This document shows positions 60,656 to 64,000 of a DNA stretch of 64,000 nucleotides, piece by piece. The number at the start of each line of letters is the position of its first letter. The stretch's first letter is position 1. Made by a program: the position numbers and the translations under genes. The DNA is from Cololabis saira (lineage: Eukaryota > Chordata > Actinopteri > Beloniformes > Belonidae), in the NCBI RefSeq assembly GCF_033807715.1, contig NC_084599.1, positions 30,340,125 to 30,404,124 on the forward strand, written 5' to 3'. The notes below the pieces were generated by a model. It was given only the letters and a program-made list of their open reading frames with translations, made no database searches and had not been told where the DNA came from.

Positions 60656-61408
60656 ATGTGACTGAGATTGTTGTTCTTGGTATCAGCTGTTATTCAGTCA
60701 AAGTCTCCAATTAATAAAACTGCAACTGCTTACATGCACAGGTGGAATTACGTTACAATAGCGATCTGCAACAAAGTTATTTACAGTTTAGTTTAAGCCT
60801 GTTTTTACTGCACATAACCACTGAGGGGTTGTGTTATATGTAGTCTAATGTGATGGAGACCTTTCCTGACACTGAGCTGACATTTTCTTGAAATGGCAGT
60901 CTCAAATCATAAATATCCAACGCGTTTAATAGTTATCATCAGAAATCCTTATGTGCGGTAAAACCCTGACTACCCTGACTACCCTGACTAAAAACATAAA
61001 AACAATCCATAAGGTCTGCGGAAACATGGGGATAACTGATCAGAAATGTCCTGGCGGAAGATTTATCTATGACAATTTAGTTCAATACACTTATATTTAT
61101 TCAGCATCTTTACACAAAAGATTGTTTGTAGGTGATTTTCAGAGACCCAGGACACGACCCCCAAGCAAATATTAAAGAAAAAACCCTAAATTTTGCTATT
61201 TTTATTTATTCATGTTTATTTCCTCTTGCCCGTCATCTTCATGTTTGTTTACACCAAAGTCTCTTTTGACTGCCAGAGATTCTCCAAAATGTCTGTGTTC
61301 AGTCAGGCTTTTGTTTTGTTTTTTTGTTTGTTTTAGTTTGTTTTTTTTATTAATTGAATATTTTAGTGTGTGTTGTGTTGTTTGGGTCTTATGGTGGCAC
61401 TCTACAAA
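60656..61408. other. Non-coding sequence with a short 9 bp tandem
   Basis: CCCTGACTA is repeated three times at 60965-60991. No gene seen. Confidence 0.5.
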
Positions 61409-61870
61409 CTATATGAACACAGCTACTGAGCTGCTAATCATCCTCCTTTTGCATCGCCCACTTCCAGCTGACGGACAGACGGCCCTTACATTAGCATGTA
61501 GAAGAGTCTTGGTATACAAATGTTCATGGTTGACTTGATGAAGGTAAGGTACCCAGTCCTGTGGGTGCAAAACAACCCCAAATGTCCTATAGATGAATTG
61601 TTTCAAGTTGTTTGTGACATTTCCATGTCCTACTCTCCACTCTCATGTAAAGTACAGCAACAGTTGCTTCTCTAAGACAATTGCTAATGTCTTTCTCTCA
61701 CTGTGCTAAAATACACCTGAATATGCCAAACCAGAAAACTGCCACAAAAAAATCTTCTTTTTCAAGAATTCTGCACACCAGCTGATGATCAGTTCATCAA
61801 AGATGATTGCAGCTTACCTTCTTGACTTTGATGGAAGCTGTAAAGGGGGACTTAGTATTACCCATCCCAG
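61409..61870 (-). mobile_element. Tc1-like transposon remnant, minus strand
   Basis: A 65-codon minus frame (61409-61606) reads FGVVLHPQDWVPYLHQVNHE and HLYTKTLLHANVRA, similar to the Tc1 transposase stretch around the middle of the catalytic domain. The adjacent plus-strand sequence to 61870 (ACACCTGAATATGCCAAACC, CCAGCTGATGATCAGTTCAT, GATGGAAGCTGTAAAGG) resembles a terminal part of a fish Tc1-like element. It is heavily decayed and its ends are not clear. Confidence 0.5.
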
Positions 61871-61960
61871 GTCTCTTTACGTTTTAGATTCATTTGTGTT
61901 GTTCATCTGAAGTTGTTTATCGAACATTGTAGCCCACTGAAGTAAGATGATTTATCTAAC

Positions 61961-61963
<3 letters not shown>

Positions 61964-61997
<34 letters not shown>
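61964..61997. repeat. (TA)17 microsatellite
   Basis: Short TA array ending in TATGTATATC. Confidence 0.95.
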
Positions 61998-62003
<6 letters not shown>

Positions 62004-62128
62004 CTACTTTGTATTTTAAGAGCTCCACCTTTTTAGTTGCATTTGTCTGTTTCAGGGAAATAATTTTTCCCTGTCTCCCATATGTGTTGTTTTGTTGAAG
62101 TTTCCAGTAGACTTCATGTTTCCATTGA

Positions 62129-64000
<1,872 letters not shown>

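Overview
This window looks like non-coding nuclear DNA from a teleost fish, probably a percomorph, though the species cannot be named. The evidence is the repeat landscape: Tc1-like transposons, several LINE lineages with characteristic fish 3' tails, hAT elements with TAGGG(N)TGGGCG termini, TTAA-flanked MITEs, a tRNA-headed SINE and very long (CA)n, (TA)n, (GATA)n and (TTTC)n arrays. I found no open reading frame that I would call a host protein-coding exon, and no rRNA, tRNA or CRISPR. All protein-coding similarity that I can defend belongs to broken transposable elements.

Layout. 0-9 kb: a 670 bp hAT-type element with a perfect 8 bp target duplication (689-1358), an old LINE fragment with a SINE nested in it (5388-6620), and a 1381 bp hAT element that still encodes part of a BED zinc finger (7560-8940). 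9-15 kb: SINE copy, an internally deleted Tc1-like transposon (10137 to about 11270), and an L2-like LINE fragment on the minus strand with a 3' (GTA)n tail and a 68 bp insertion splitting its reverse transcriptase (13781-15010). 15-18 kb: two diverged copies of a repeat that I cannot classify. 19-22.6 kb: the best preserved element, a minus-strand LINE with endonuclease and reverse transcriptase motifs in one 463-codon frame, then a second LINE end on the plus strand. 22-30 kb: a 340 bp TTAA MITE, LINE ends, two more hAT-type elements and a 190 bp (TA)n array. 29-38 kb: largely repeat-poor, with blocks that resemble conserved non-coding sequence (AT-rich homeodomain-like words, no frame). 39-46 kb: microsatellites, a LINE tail, another SINE. 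46-51 kb: a Tc1-like transposon whose halves are separated by about 2.2 kb that ends in a LINE tail. 52-57 kb: SINE, a perfect 27 bp-arm hairpin, LINE end, PIF/Harbinger-like remnant. 57-64 kb: long microsatellites, another Tc1 remnant and the start of a further hAT element that runs out of the window.

No genes work together here; the interaction visible is between mobile elements (nesting, shared tails, tail-seeded microsatellites). The most checkable new observations are the unclassified repeat (15.2, 17.2, 55.5 kb), the perfect hairpin at 55.4 kb, the two interrupted transposons with readable insertion points, and the non-coding blocks near 36.6 and 57.4 kb.
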